This document shows positions 53,316 to 62,600 of a stretch of 64,000 nt of DNA, piece by piece (the first letter of the stretch is position 1; each line of letters opens with the position of its first letter). The DNA lies in assembly GCA_947501475.1 (NCBI GenBank), contig CANMWA010000007.1, positions 209,964-273,963 of the forward strand, in the 5' to 3' direction. The notes under the pieces were generated by a model. That model searched no databases. It was not told the origin of the DNA and saw only the letters and a list, made by a program, of their open reading frames with translations. The translations under genes and the position numbers were made by a program. This DNA comes from an uncultured Aquimarina sp. (GTDB lineage Bacteria; Bacteroidota; Bacteroidia; Flavobacteriales; Flavobacteriaceae).

Positions 53316-55217
53316 GTGTTAAAAACTATACTAATACATATAAAACTAATCACTACCATAGTAATCCTTAATTCTGTGATTAGTTGTAAAGCCACACAAA
53401 ATCAAACAAATACCAATACCTCTAGTATTATTGCTACAATAGATCTTGTTAATGTAGTCGATGACAAAGTAAAGGTTGAAATAAAAGTTTCAAACCTAGA
53501 TACAGATACCATTAGCTATTTTATCCCAAAAATTGTACCCGGCACTTATCAAAATAATGATTATGGAAAGTATATTGAAGATCTCGAAGCGTTTGATCAA
53601 CAAGGAAATCCATTATATGTTCAAAAACATGGTAACAATCGCTGGAAAATAAATAAAGCCAAGGACCTAAAAAAAATCACATATTGGGTTAATGATACTT
53701 TTGATTCTGAAGATACCCACGATGTTTTTTCTCCTACTGGAACTAACATTATCAAAGACAAAAATTTTGTATTAAACTTATATGCATTTGTAGGTTATTT
53801 TAACGGGATGAAAGAAAGTAATTATAAACTATTCATCAAACATCCTTCTCAACTAGAAGCTTCAACTTCGCTTAAAGAGATTTTTTTTGAAAACACTAAA
53901 AAAGCAACAAATGCTAAAACCGACATTGACTATTTTTCTTTAAAACGTTATGCAGAACTAGCTGATAATCCAATCATGTACTCTAACCTAGATAGGGTAA
54001 CTTTTACAGTAAATAATATCGAAATACTATTAAGTGTATACTCTAATAATCCCATACATAGGGCTGCTAAAATAATGCCTCAAATGGAGCGTATGATTAG
54101 AGCGCAAAAGAATTTTTTGGGAGATATTAATGCTACAAAAAAATACAGTATTTTACTTTACTTATCTTCTCAAAAATCTGAAGATGCAAAAGGTTTTGGA
54201 GCATTAGAACATAATACCTCTACAGTTATTGTTCTACCCGAATCTCTATCACCAAAAAAACTTAACGAAGCTCTTACAGACGTTGTATCACATGAGTTTT
54301 TTCACATTGTAACCCCTTTAACAATTCATTCAAAAGAAATTCATGATTTTGATTATAACAACCCCAAAATGTCAGAACATTTGTGGTTATATGAAGGGAC
54401 AACAGAATACTTTTCACTTTTATTTCAGATTACTCAAGGATTAATCTCAAAAGAGGAGTTTTTTCAACGAATTCGGGATAAGATTAAAGCTTCTAAGAAT
54501 TTTGATGACTCGATTTCGTTTACCAATATGAGTAAAAATATATTAAAAGCTCCGTATCACGAAAATTATAGAAATGTATATGAAAAAGGAGCATTGATCT
54601 CTATGTGCCTCGATATTATTATGCGAGAAGAAAGCGGGGGTGTATATGGTATATTATATCTTATCAAAAACTTATCCTTAGAATACGGATCCGACAAGCC
54701 ATTTGAAGATAAAGATCTTATCAAAAGTATTGAAAAAGCCTCATATCCCGAAATTATTGCTTTTTTACAAAAACATGTAATAGGTAATACTCCTATAGAT
54801 TACAAATACTACCTTAACAAGGTAGGCTTACATTATGGAATAAAAAATGCACCATCATCTTACTTTATTTTTGAACAGCAACCTTTTGTAACTGGATCAG
54901 AAGAGACTAAAGAAGTAATATTTACGCCTGGTACTACATACAATAATTTTTTAAAAAACCTTGGAATCCAAGGAGGAGATGTCTTAATAAGCATTAACGA
55001 TAAAATGTATACTATTAAAAATATATATGATTTATTTGGCGATTCAAACAAATGGAAAATCGGAGACGAAATTAGTTTCAAAATCAAACGAAATAATGAA
55101 GTAATAGTACTAAAATCAAAAGTAATAGAACCCACTGTTGAAACAAGAATTTTAGAACTAGATCCAACTGCATCAGAAGAAAAACTAGCGTTATTAAAAA
55201 AATGGATTAATGACTAG
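53316..55217 (+). CDS. M61-type (glycyl aminopeptidase-like) lipoprotein with PDZ domain
   Basis: The 633-residue protein begins MLKTILIHIKLITTIVILNS with a GTG start at 53316 and a lipobox ending ISC (Cys24). The N-terminal beta domain is followed by the peptidase core with H326-E-F-F-H330 (VVSHEFFHIV) and the downstream WLYEGTTEYF, the third ligand region. A PDZ-like domain lies near the end (about 520-610: LGIQGGDVLISINDKMYTIK). This is the M61 layout, and it should face the periplasm. It lies 2 bases after the HAD gene. Substrate specificity unknown. Confidence 0.88.
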   Translation: MLKTILIHIKLITTIVILNSVISCKATQNQTNTNTSSIIATIDLVNVVDDKVKVEIKVSNLDTDTISYFIPKIVPGTYQNNDYGKYIEDLEAFDQQGNPLYVQKHGNNRWKINKAKDLKKITYWVNDTFDSEDTHDVFSPTGTNIIKDKNFVLNLYAFVGYFNGMKESNYKLFIKHPSQLEASTSLKEIFFENTKKATNAKTDIDYFSLKRYAELADNPIMYSNLDRVTFTVNNIEILLSVYSNNPIHRAAKIMPQMERMIRAQKNFLGDINATKKYSILLYLSSQKSEDAKGFGALEHNTSTVIVLPESLSPKKLNEALTDVVSHEFFHIVTPLTIHSKEIHDFDYNNPKMSEHLWLYEGTTEYFSLLFQITQGLISKEEFFQRIRDKIKASKNFDDSISFTNMSKNILKAPYHENYRNVYEKGALISMCLDIIMREESGGVYGILYLIKNLSLEYGSDKPFEDKDLIKSIEKASYPEIIAFLQKHVIGNTPIDYKYYLNKVGLHYGIKNAPSSYFIFEQQPFVTGSEETKEVIFTPGTTYNNFLKNLGIQGGDVLISINDKMYTIKNIYDLFGDSNKWKIGDEISFKIKRNNEVIVLKSKVIEPTVETRILELDPTASEEKLALLKKWIND

Positions 55218-55286
55218 AGAGGTCATTGTCTGCATATTTTAATTCATATATTTAACACCACATCTTATTAAACTAAAAAACTTATA

Positions 55287-56591
55287 ATGAAAAATGTTCC
55301 ATTTTTTACAAATGACACTATTGTTTTTGGTATTTTATTACTATGCTTAGGGTTGGTTTTTTATACAGCATCACTGAATACAAAATTTTGGAAATCATTC
55401 TACAAATTTGTTCCTGCAATATTACTTTGTTATCTACTCCCAGGTATATTTAATAGTTTAGGTATTATAGCTCCAAATTGGGAAGAAATTGATGCTAATG
55501 GAGAGATTATAAAAAAATCTTCAAATGTCTATTATATTGCCAGCAGATATTTACTACCTGCTTCTTTAGTATTAATGACATTAAGTATAGACCTTAAAAG
55601 TATTTTTAATTTAGGCCCAAAGGCGCTGATAATGTTCATAACTGGTACCATCGGCATTATAATAGGAGGGCCAATAGCAATATTATTAATTTCTTTGGTT
55701 TCACCAGAAACCGTAGGAGGCATTGAATTTGATGCTGTATGGAGAGGACTTTCTACGCTGGCAGGCAGTTGGATCGGTGGCAGTGCTAATCAAGCCGCAA
55801 TGCTAGAGATTTACCAGTATAATCCACAAAAATATGGAGGAATGGTACTGGTAGATATCGTTGTCGCTAATGTATGGATGGCCATTTTACTTATAGGAAT
55901 TGGTAAAAGTAAAAAGATAGATCAATGGCTAAAAGCAGATACTAGTGCTATCGAATCCTTAAAACAAAAAGTATCTAGTTATGCAGATAGTATTACTCGC
56001 AATCCTACACTTACAGATTATATCATTATGCTTTCGATAGCATTTGTTACCGTAGGAATTGCTCATTGGGGTGCCGAAGGGATTTCTAATGTATTATCAA
56101 ATAATTTTGAAGTATTCAATGACAAAAGTTCTGCGTTGGCATCATTTACCTCAAAGTTTTTCTGGATGGTTACTATTGCCACTGCCATTGGGATTATATT
56201 GTCGTATACAAAAGCTAAACAATATGAAGGTGCTGGAGCCAGTAAATTAGGAACTATCTTTATTTACATTCTAATAGCCACTATAGGGATGAAAATGGAC
56301 TTAAGTATGATTTTCGAAAACCCTGGACTAATAGCTATCGGTTTTGTGTGGATGACCATACATGCTGCATTACTTATTGGGGTAGCAAAGCTTATAAAGG
56401 CTCCTTACTTTTTTCTAGCAGTAGGTAGCCAGGCCAATGTTGGCGGAGCAGCCTCTGCACCGGTTGTTGCTGCAGCATTTCACCCATCACTTGCAACCGT
56501 TGGGGTTCTTTTAGCAGTTTTTGGATATGTAGTAGGAACTTATGGAGCTATTTTATGCACGATATTAATGCAAATTGCATCAGGAAATTAA
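55287..56591 (+). CDS. DUF819-family membrane protein
   Basis: The 434-residue protein has about eleven hydrophobic segments. DUF819 landmarks include LAGSWIGGSANQAAMLEIYQ near residue 160, GIIGKSKKID-like LIGIGKSKKIDQWL, and VGSQANVGGAASAPVVAAAF near 400, typical of the YjcL group. The gene starts 69 bases after the M61 gene. No substrate is established; the DUF819 family may transport an organic anion or amino acid derivative. Confidence 0.85.
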   Translation: MKNVPFFTNDTIVFGILLLCLGLVFYTASLNTKFWKSFYKFVPAILLCYLLPGIFNSLGIIAPNWEEIDANGEIIKKSSNVYYIASRYLLPASLVLMTLSIDLKSIFNLGPKALIMFITGTIGIIIGGPIAILLISLVSPETVGGIEFDAVWRGLSTLAGSWIGGSANQAAMLEIYQYNPQKYGGMVLVDIVVANVWMAILLIGIGKSKKIDQWLKADTSAIESLKQKVSSYADSITRNPTLTDYIIMLSIAFVTVGIAHWGAEGISNVLSNNFEVFNDKSSALASFTSKFFWMVTIATAIGIILSYTKAKQYEGAGASKLGTIFIYILIATIGMKMDLSMIFENPGLIAIGFVWMTIHAALLIGVAKLIKAPYFFLAVGSQANVGGAASAPVVAAAFHPSLATVGVLLAVFGYVVGTYGAILCTILMQIASGN

Positions 56592-56708
56592 TTATACAAA
56601 GACCATAGTAGCCTAAAATATTAACCGAGGACTATTGGTTTTTCTTCGATAATTATTTCAAATAAAATACGCATATTTGTAGCCATTTAAAAAAACAAAA
56701 TTCCATCA

Positions 56709-57455
56709 ATGAGACATCTGTTTATCATAGCATCTTTAGCAATCGCACTAACCAATTGTAGTAGTCCAAAAAAAGGGAATGTTACTATAATTGGCAACAT
56801 CAAAGGGCTTAAAAAAGGAACAGTGTATTTGCAAAAAATACAAGACACTTTACTTATAAATTTAGATTCTGTTAAAATAGATGGTAATTCTGAATTTATT
56901 CTAAAAGCAGAAGTAAAAGAACCAGAGGTACATTACTTATACTTGGATAAGAAAGATGGTGCACAATATAATGATCGTATCGATTTTTTTGCTGAACCAG
57001 GTGAGATTACTATTACCACTACTCTTAATCACTTTGAAAAAGATATTAAAGTAATTAGTCAAGGTAAGAATCAAAAAAAGTATGAAGAATACAAGAAAAT
57101 GAAGCTACGTTTTGACGAGAGAAATCTAAGACTTATTAAAGAAAACTTTGAGGCCAGTAAGCAAAATGACGATGAAAAACTGATTGAAAATGATGAAGCT
57201 TATAAAAAATTAATGCGACAAAAATATTTATACACTATCAATTTTGCTGTGTTTAATAAAAAACTTGAAGTTGCTCCTTATGTTACGCTCAACGAAATTT
57301 ATGATGCTAATATCAAATACCTAGATACGATTGCAAAATCGATAAGCCCTAAGGTAAAAAAGTCGCTCTACGGCAAACAATTAATCAAATATATTGCCGA
57401 TAGAAAAGCAAAAGAAGAAGCTGCCACAAAAAAAAATGATTCTATTAACGAATAA
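56709..57455 (+). CDS. DUF4369 lipoprotein
   Basis: The 248-residue protein has a lipoprotein signal (MRHLFIIASLAIALTNCSSP, lipidated Cys17). The region about 23-115 is a DUF4369 domain, GNVTIIGNIKGLKKGTVYLQ to ITITTTLNHF. The remainder is helical and charged and ends KNDSINE. In many Bacteroidota, DUF4369 is joined to a thioredoxin-like thiol oxidoreductase; here the C-terminal half has no CxxC, so the redox domain is missing. Function unknown. Confidence 0.85.
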   Translation: MRHLFIIASLAIALTNCSSPKKGNVTIIGNIKGLKKGTVYLQKIQDTLLINLDSVKIDGNSEFILKAEVKEPEVHYLYLDKKDGAQYNDRIDFFAEPGEITITTTLNHFEKDIKVISQGKNQKKYEEYKKMKLRFDERNLRLIKENFEASKQNDDEKLIENDEAYKKLMRQKYLYTINFAVFNKKLEVAPYVTLNEIYDANIKYLDTIAKSISPKVKKSLYGKQLIKYIADRKAKEEAATKKNDSINE

Positions 57456-57474
57456 ATTATTAGTAATGCATAAA

Positions 57475-57510
57475 ACAAAAAGTCCTGAATGTACATTCAG
57501 GACTTTTTGT
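57475..57510 (+). terminator. Terminator after the DUF4369 gene
   Basis: A perfect 36-base palindrome (57475-57492 with 57493-57510, arm ACAAAAAGTCCTGAATGT) ends with T residues on both strands. It is 20 bases past the stop codon. Confidence 0.88.
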
Positions 57511-57594
57511 TTTAAAAGAGACAATAGAGAGACTCTCTCTTTGACAGTATCTTAGTAAACTTCTCATTCTTAGATCTTATTTCACTAAAAAACG

Positions 57595-57628
57595 ACAAAA
57601 TCCTAAACATAAAAGTTTAGGATTTTGT
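57595..57628 (-). terminator. Terminator after tRNA-Thr
   Basis: A 14-bp stem (57595-57608 with 57615-57628, arm ACAAAATCCTAAAC) has a 6-base loop and is followed on the minus strand by CGTTTTTT. It lies 6 bases past the 3' end of the tRNA. Confidence 0.88.
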
Positions 57629-57633
57629 TAAAG

Positions 57634-57707
57634 AGCCGATGGAGGGACTCGAACCCACGACCTGCTGATTACAAATCAGCTGCTCTAGCCAGCTGAGCTA
57701 CATCGGC
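57634..57707 (-). tRNA. tRNA-Thr (anticodon TGT)
   Basis: The minus strand from 57707 reads GCCGATG as the 5' acceptor arm and CATCGGC as its partner, a 7-bp match, with T as the discriminator base at 57634. The D arm contains AGCTCAGCTGG, the anticodon loop TTTGTAA gives TGT, and the T arm contains GGTTCGAGTCC. The total is 74 bases; CCA is not encoded. A perfect promoter lies upstream, and a terminator follows. Confidence 0.95.
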
Positions 57708-57717
57708 AAAAGCGATG

Positions 57718-57748
57718 CAAATATAATTTCTACAATCATATTTGCAAA
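57718..57748 (-). promoter_or_regulatory. Bacteroidota sigma-A promoter for tRNA-Thr
   Basis: On the minus strand TTTG (57748-57745) is followed after exactly 19 bases by TATATTTG (57725-57718). This is a full match to TTTG-N19-TAnnTTTG and lies 11 bases before the tRNA. It is the best promoter in the window. Confidence 0.8.
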
Positions 57749-57764
57749 TACTTTTTTAAAAAAA

Positions 57765-58031
57765 TTACAATGAATTTACTTTCTTGATTAAAGCTTCTGC
57801 AGTTTTCTGTAAATCCACACGAATAGCTTTAAAGTGTTTGGAAGCATTTTCTACTTTGCTATCATTAACTCTGGTCATAAAACCATCAAAAGATGTGATT
57901 GCTTCATCAATAATAGCTTCTCCTGATTTATCATCTTTATCAGGGTTATCCAATTGCCATACATAAACTTCTTCTATAATATCTCCTAACACATAGTTAA
58001 TATCTTTCTTTAGGTCTCTCTTGTTTGCCAT
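57765..58031 (-). CDS. Small conserved helical protein
   Basis: The 88-residue protein is predicted all-helical and charged, MANKRDLKKDINYVLGDIIE, and ends VDLQKTAEALIKKVNSL. No enzyme motif is visible. Similar small proteins, often without name, are common in Flavobacteria near housekeeping genes. A TAATTTTG box (58048-58055, minus) lies 17 bases before the start and may be its -7 element. It is the last gene before the peroxiredoxin run. Confidence 0.75.
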   Translation of the reverse strand: MANKRDLKKDINYVLGDIIEEVYVWQLDNPDKDDKSGEAIIDEAITSFDGFMTRVNDSKVENASKHFKAIRVDLQKTAEALIKKVNSL

Positions 58032-58065
58032 ATCAAATTATTTTATGCAAAATTAGTGTTTTAGA

Positions 58066-58527
58066 TTAAATGGTAGTCAATTCTTTTACTTTTGTCATAG
58101 CCTTATTCATATGTTTGGACGCATTGAGGCTATTAAATTTTAATTGTATTATGCCTTCTTTATCGATTACATAAGTTTCCCTTCCTGGCAACAGTCCTAA
58201 TAATTCAGATTTTACCCCAAAAAGCTTTCTTAATTTTCCTTTTGGATCTGATAAAAACACATAGGGTAGGTTATAACGATTTTTAAATTTTGTATGCGAT
58301 GCGATGCTATCAGAACTTATTCCTATAACCTCTGCTCCTAATACCTTAAATTCTTCATAACTGTCTCTAAAACTACATGCTTCTTTGGTGCATCCTGGTG
58401 TAAAGTTTTTTGGATAAAAATAAATTACCACTGGTTTTTTTCCAATAATTTCTATACTCTTAAAATCTTTTCCATTATCGTTTAATGCGCTAAATTCGGG
58501 TATCTTGTCTCCTACTACTAATGCCAT
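58066..58527 (-). CDS. bcp: Thioredoxin-dependent peroxiredoxin (BCP type)
   Basis: The 153-residue protein has the peroxidatic Cys46 in the PxxxT/SxxC-like FTPGCTKEACSFRD motif, with the second Cys at 51, five residues on as in the BCP group. Its length and C-terminus fit BCP/PrxQ. It reduces hydrogen peroxide and organic peroxides using thioredoxin. The queD stop lies 2 bases before its start, so it is translated with that gene. The three-gene run idi-queD-bcp is on one transcript. Confidence 0.92.
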   Translation of the reverse strand: MALVVGDKIPEFSALNDNGKDFKSIEIIGKKPVVIYFYPKNFTPGCTKEACSFRDSYEEFKVLGAEVIGISSDSIASHTKFKNRYNLPYVFLSDPKGKLRKLFGVKSELLGLLPGRETYVIDKEGIIQLKFNSLNASKHMNKAMTKVKELTTI

Positions 58528-58529
58528 AG

Positions 58530-58940
58530 TTATTCGCCTTTATAAATTACAAAATTACGAGGGGTTTCATACAGGGTTACTTCAATATTATATTTAGGAT
58601 CAATCTTATTTCGTAATCGATTCCAGATAACGACTGCTATATTTTCGACGGTAGGGTTTAGAGTAGCAAATTCCTTTACTTCTTCATTAAGGTTTTTATG
58701 ATCCATATAATCTTCAACTTCGATCTTAATATAATCTTTCAATATTTTAAGATCAATTAAATAACCCGTCTCTGGATCAACCTCTCCAATAACACCAACA
58801 ATAAGCTCATAGTTGTGCCCGTGGTATTTTGGATTACTACATTTACCAAATACTTCAAAGTTTTTTTCATCGCTCCAATCTTTTCGATACAATCTATGTG
58901 CAGCGTTAAAATGCGCTTTTCTACAGGCTTTTATCTTCAT
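58530..58940 (-). CDS. queD: 6-carboxytetrahydropterin synthase
   Basis: The 136-residue protein has the zinc ligands His15 (HFNAAHRL) and His40 and His42 (KYHGHNYELIV), with Cys34 (FGKCSNP) as the catalytic thiol. It converts dihydroneopterin triphosphate to 6-carboxytetrahydropterin in queuosine synthesis. The start overlaps the idi stop by four bases and the stop lies 2 bases from bcp, so all three are translated together. The family also includes 6-pyruvoyltetrahydropterin synthases; QueD is the better fit in bacteria. Confidence 0.9.
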   Translation of the reverse strand: MKIKACRKAHFNAAHRLYRKDWSDEKNFEVFGKCSNPKYHGHNYELIVGVIGEVDPETGYLIDLKILKDYIKIEVEDYMDHKNLNEEVKEFATLNPTVENIAVVIWNRLRNKIDPKYNIEVTLYETPRNFVIYKGE

Positions 58941-59455
58941 AAAGTGATGTGTGAATAAAACTTATCAAAAATGATTTTAAACCATTCTGTATAAACTTCG
59001 GGATGTATAGAAATATCATTTTTAACTTCTTCTATGGGCATCCATTTCCAATTAGCTACTTCATTAGGATTAATCACAGGTGAGTTTTCATATTTCCCTA
59101 TTAATACATGATCATATTCGTGCTCTGTAAGACCGTTGTCAAAAGGGGCTTTATAAATAAACGAAACAGAGTCTTTAAGTGAAGTAGTAAAACCCATTTC
59201 TTCTTGCAGTCTTCGAATTCCTGCATCTATATTACTCTCTCCATGTCTTTGATGACTACAACAAGTATTGGTCCATAAACCTGGTGAATGATATTTATGA
59301 AGAGCTCTTTGTTGAAGCATTAATTCGTTCTTACTATTAATTACGAATACCGAAAAAGCGCGATGTAATATTGCTTTTTGGTGGGCTTCTAATTTAGGCA
59401 TTAAGCCTATTTGCTCATCATTTTCATTAACTAAAATAACCTTTTCTTCTTCCAT
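58937..59455 (-). CDS. idi: Isopentenyl-diphosphate delta-isomerase, type I
   Basis: The 172-residue Nudix-fold enzyme carries the active-site Cys65 (WTNTCCSHQRHGE) and the acidic metal site at E111/E113 (TEHEYDHVLI), with REE-type Nudix helix GIRRLQEEMGF. It converts isopentenyl to dimethylallyl diphosphate for isoprenoids. It lacks a lone Cys-only arrangement: two Cys (65, 66) are adjacent. A TAATTTTG box (59471-59478, minus) lies 16 bases upstream. The following queD gene overlaps by four bases. Confidence 0.92.
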   Translation of the reverse strand: MEEEKVILVNENDEQIGLMPKLEAHQKAILHRAFSVFVINSKNELMLQQRALHKYHSPGLWTNTCCSHQRHGESNIDAGIRRLQEEMGFTTSLKDSVSFIYKAPFDNGLTEHEYDHVLIGKYENSPVINPNEVANWKWMPIEEVKNDISIHPEVYTEWFKIIFDKFYSHITL

Positions 59456-59544
59456 TATTTTTAATTACGTCAAAATTACAAAATCATACTAGTAATTCAT
59501 AATGTATAACCTAGCATAATTGAATATAGTATAATTGATCAAAA

Positions 59545-59574
59545 ACAAAAAACACCTTAGTGATTAAGGTGTTT
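59545..59574 (-). terminator. Terminator after the OmpA-family gene
   Basis: A 10-bp stem, AAACACCTTA (59550-59559) with TAAGGTGTTT (59565-59574), has a 5-base loop, and TTTTGTTTTTG follows on the minus strand. It lies 23 bases past the stop codon at 59598. Confidence 0.85.
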
Positions 59575-59597
59575 CTAAAATATACTAAACTTTGTTA

Positions 59598-61568
59598 TCA
59601 TTGTTCTATGATAATAAATTCGCTTCTTCTATTTTTTTGATGCTCTTCTTCAGAGCATTCTACACCATAAACGCAATTGTTTATCAACTCTTCTTCGCCA
59701 TAACCTTTACTCGTTAATCGGCTTCTATCTATCTCTCCTATTATTGCGATATAGTTCAGCGTTTTTACAGCTCTTCTACTACTTAATTTTTTATTGTACG
59801 CTGCAGAAGCTCTACTATCTGTATGCGACCTAATATCTATCTTTAAGTCTGGGTTTTGTTTCATTACTTCAATAACCTTGGCAAGTTCTACCTTAGCATC
59901 TTCTCTAATTATATAATCATTAAAGTCAAAATAAATAGGGTTCAGAGACAATATTTTTGCCAAATCATCTCCAACTATTACAGATTTCGTTACTTTTTCT
60001 AAGGTAAAAACTAGTCTAAAAGTATCTTCTTCTCCCGGAGTGCTTATTATTCGTTCTTGTGTTACATATCCATTTTTCTCAACACGAACAGTATATACCT
60101 CGCCATCCAACACTTTAACAGAATAAAATGCAGGCACTTCCTCATCTGTCACAACAAATTCACGAATCAGTTTATTATTCCCGTCGTATATCGATATTAC
60201 TGATCCTACAAGTTTTTCGCCAGTATCTTTATCTGTTGGCATTTCAACAATAACACCACTGTAGCTTTTTAAACCATCAAATTGCGTGAAATTATAAATA
60301 TCATCACTTCCTTTTCCTCCTTCGCGATTAGACGAAAAAAAACCTCTTTTAGTTTCATCATTTACAATAAATGCAAAATCATCTTTTGGGCCATTTATTG
60401 GTTTACCAACATTAATAATCCAACCCTCTTTACCGGTAGTAGGTTCAAGTTTAGTAACGTATACATCTAACCCTCCTAATCCCATATAACCATCGGATGA
60501 AAAATATATGTCATTATTTTTACTTATGAAAGGAAACGTTTCTTTACCTTTTGTATTAATACGATCTCCTAGATTCTCTGGTTCTCCAAAACTACCATCT
60601 GCATTAATCTCTATTTTATAAAGATCAGAAGCTCCCATACCTCCTGGCATATCTGACGAAAAATATAGTGTTTTTTCATCTATACTCAATGCAGGATGAG
60701 CAACAGAATATTCATCATTGTTAAATGATAAATTTTGCGGGGTTGTCCATCCTCCTTTCGGGTTTTTATATGATCTAAATATTTTTAATTTATTAGTTCC
60801 TTTTTTGTCTCTACCTAATTTTCCTTCATCAAAATTATTTCTTGTAAAATAAACCGTTCTACCGTCTGAGGTAAAAACAGGTGTTGATTCATGAAATTTA
60901 GAATTTATGTTTTTATCCAGTTTTCTACTTCTAGAAAAACTTCCACTTACACTATCATAACTGGTTACAAAAAGATCTAAAAAAGCTTCATTATTCCATT
61001 GATGGAGATTATTTTTAAATATCAATGTATCCTTAGATGAGCTAAAAACAATTTGATCCCCATAAAAAGCCGCTCCAAAATCAGCAAATAAAGAATTAAT
61101 AGATGAGTTTTCAATACCAAATCTTCCGGATTGATCCTCTATACGCGCCAAGTAATCTGGTGCAAGTATAAATAATCTGGATCGTTTATCACTAATATCT
61201 AATATTGCAAACTTTTTCATAAATATATCTGACTCTCCGTACCTCTGTGCTGTTTTTAGAGTTTGAGCATATCTATAATAATACTCCCTTTCGACTTCTT
61301 CTGGATAAGAATTAACCAATTCCTCGTACCATTGTAAAGCCTCTTCATATTGACCATTAAAATAATAACTATCTCCTAGTTTACTATAAAGCTCTGCACT
61401 TTTGTGACCTTTTTCGACTACTCTAAGATAAGTTTGTTGGGCGTCGACATATTGATATTTATCATATTGATTTCTAGCTTTATCAATTTTCTTTTGCTGA
61501 GAGAAAAGGGTATCTCCCGAAAAAAAAATTATAAAAACCAACAATAATCTAAGTAAATATTTGCTCAT
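59598..61568 (-). CDS. OmpA-family outer-membrane protein with TPR and PD40 repeats
   Basis: The 656-residue protein has a signal peptide (SKYLLRLLLVFIIFFSGDTL), TPR-like helices (about 25-120), PD40-type beta-propeller blades (about 190-440: STPVFTSDGRTVYFTRNNFD, PALSIDEKTLYFSSDMPGG, FPFISKNNDIYFSSDGYMG), a carboxypeptidase-regulatory-like domain (about 450-530), and a C-terminal OmpA peptidoglycan-binding domain (about 540-656: IYFDFNDYIIREDAKVELAK, IDIRSHTDSRASAAYNKKLS). This is the PorE-type layout linked to T9SS and gliding. It lies 23 bases after the SprF-type gene. Confidence 0.9.
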   Translation of the reverse strand: MSKYLLRLLLVFIIFFSGDTLFSQQKKIDKARNQYDKYQYVDAQQTYLRVVEKGHKSAELYSKLGDSYYFNGQYEEALQWYEELVNSYPEEVEREYYYRYAQTLKTAQRYGESDIFMKKFAILDISDKRSRLFILAPDYLARIEDQSGRFGIENSSINSLFADFGAAFYGDQIVFSSSKDTLIFKNNLHQWNNEAFLDLFVTSYDSVSGSFSRSRKLDKNINSKFHESTPVFTSDGRTVYFTRNNFDEGKLGRDKKGTNKLKIFRSYKNPKGGWTTPQNLSFNNDEYSVAHPALSIDEKTLYFSSDMPGGMGASDLYKIEINADGSFGEPENLGDRINTKGKETFPFISKNNDIYFSSDGYMGLGGLDVYVTKLEPTTGKEGWIINVGKPINGPKDDFAFIVNDETKRGFFSSNREGGKGSDDIYNFTQFDGLKSYSGVIVEMPTDKDTGEKLVGSVISIYDGNNKLIREFVVTDEEVPAFYSVKVLDGEVYTVRVEKNGYVTQERIISTPGEEDTFRLVFTLEKVTKSVIVGDDLAKILSLNPIYFDFNDYIIREDAKVELAKVIEVMKQNPDLKIDIRSHTDSRASAAYNKKLSSRRAVKTLNYIAIIGEIDRSRLTSKGYGEEELINNCVYGVECSEEEHQKNRRSEFIIIEQ

Positions 61569-61591
61569 ATTTATAGTTATATAAAATGTGG

Positions 61592-62554
61592 TTAAAAGAA
61601 TCTTGGTGTTAACATTCTATTATATTTCTTAAATAACTCAAAACGTAACATCACTTCATAACTTCCATCATTAAACTGGGTCTGCCCCAGTTGTGTAGTT
61701 TCCCTATCATATGCAAAACCAATCATCATCGAATCTGATATTTGAAAACCTAACATGCCACTAAATGCAGCGCTCCATCGATATGCTGCCCCTAGAGTTA
61801 ATCGGTCATATAATAAAAAATTAGCAGAAACATCTACTTGTAATGGTGCTCCAAATACTAATTTACTTAATACTGCTGGTTTAAACTTTACATCATCACT
61901 TATATTAAATACATATCCTGCAATCAAATAATAATTAATTCTCTCTTCTGCCAAAAAACTAACAGCTGTACTATTACTATCTGTTGTATTTTCATCAAAA
62001 TGATCTGTTTCTAATAAATTAGGGGCGCTTAAACCTGCATAAAATTTATCATCATGATAATATACACCAACTCCAACATTAGGACTAAATTTATTATCAA
62101 TATTATTTTCGAATAATGCATCATTATTATTAAACTGAGTTAGTTTTTGAAAATCCACATTCAACAAATGTCCTCCAGCTTTTAAACCAAAACTCAACTT
62201 TCCCAACTCTGAAGTAGGTATTGTATATGAAAAATCGATATCAAAATAGGTCTCATTTGTTGGTCCTATCTCATCATTAACAATTGAAAATCCTAAACCT
62301 ATCCGTTCATTATCTCCAATAGGTGTATTAAGTGTTAATGTTTGAGTTCGAGGTGCTCCATCTAGGCCAACCCACTGACTACGATGCAGACCCATAATGC
62401 TCATTACTCCTCGACTTCCTGCATAAGCAGGGTTAACACTTATTGTATTATACATGTATTGAGTATACTGTGCATCTTGCTGGGCATGGGCTTGAAAGTA
62501 GGAAAAACTAATTGCTCCAAGCATAAATATAGTTAATAATCTATTCATAAGCAT
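61592..62554 (-). CDS. PorP/SprF-family type IX secretion membrane protein
   Basis: The 320-residue protein has a signal peptide (MLMNRLLTIFMLGAISFSYF, cleaved near AHAQQ) and the PorP/SprF motifs DAQYTQYMYNTISVNPAYAG and LHRSQWVGLDGAPRTQTLTL. The rest is a predicted outer-membrane barrel. SprF proteins help a partner adhesin, encoded next door, reach or attach to the surface through T9SS; the large repeat protein is that neighbour. The OmpA gene follows after 23 bases. Confidence 0.92.
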   Translation of the reverse strand: MLMNRLLTIFMLGAISFSYFQAHAQQDAQYTQYMYNTISVNPAYAGSRGVMSIMGLHRSQWVGLDGAPRTQTLTLNTPIGDNERIGLGFSIVNDEIGPTNETYFDIDFSYTIPTSELGKLSFGLKAGGHLLNVDFQKLTQFNNNDALFENNIDNKFSPNVGVGVYYHDDKFYAGLSAPNLLETDHFDENTTDSNSTAVSFLAEERINYYLIAGYVFNISDDVKFKPAVLSKLVFGAPLQVDVSANFLLYDRLTLGAAYRWSAAFSGMLGFQISDSMMIGFAYDRETTQLGQTQFNDGSYEVMLRFELFKKYNRMLTPRFF

Positions 62555-62600
62555 TTAAATTCGATTTAGGGAATAACATATATACTATTCAAAAATATTT

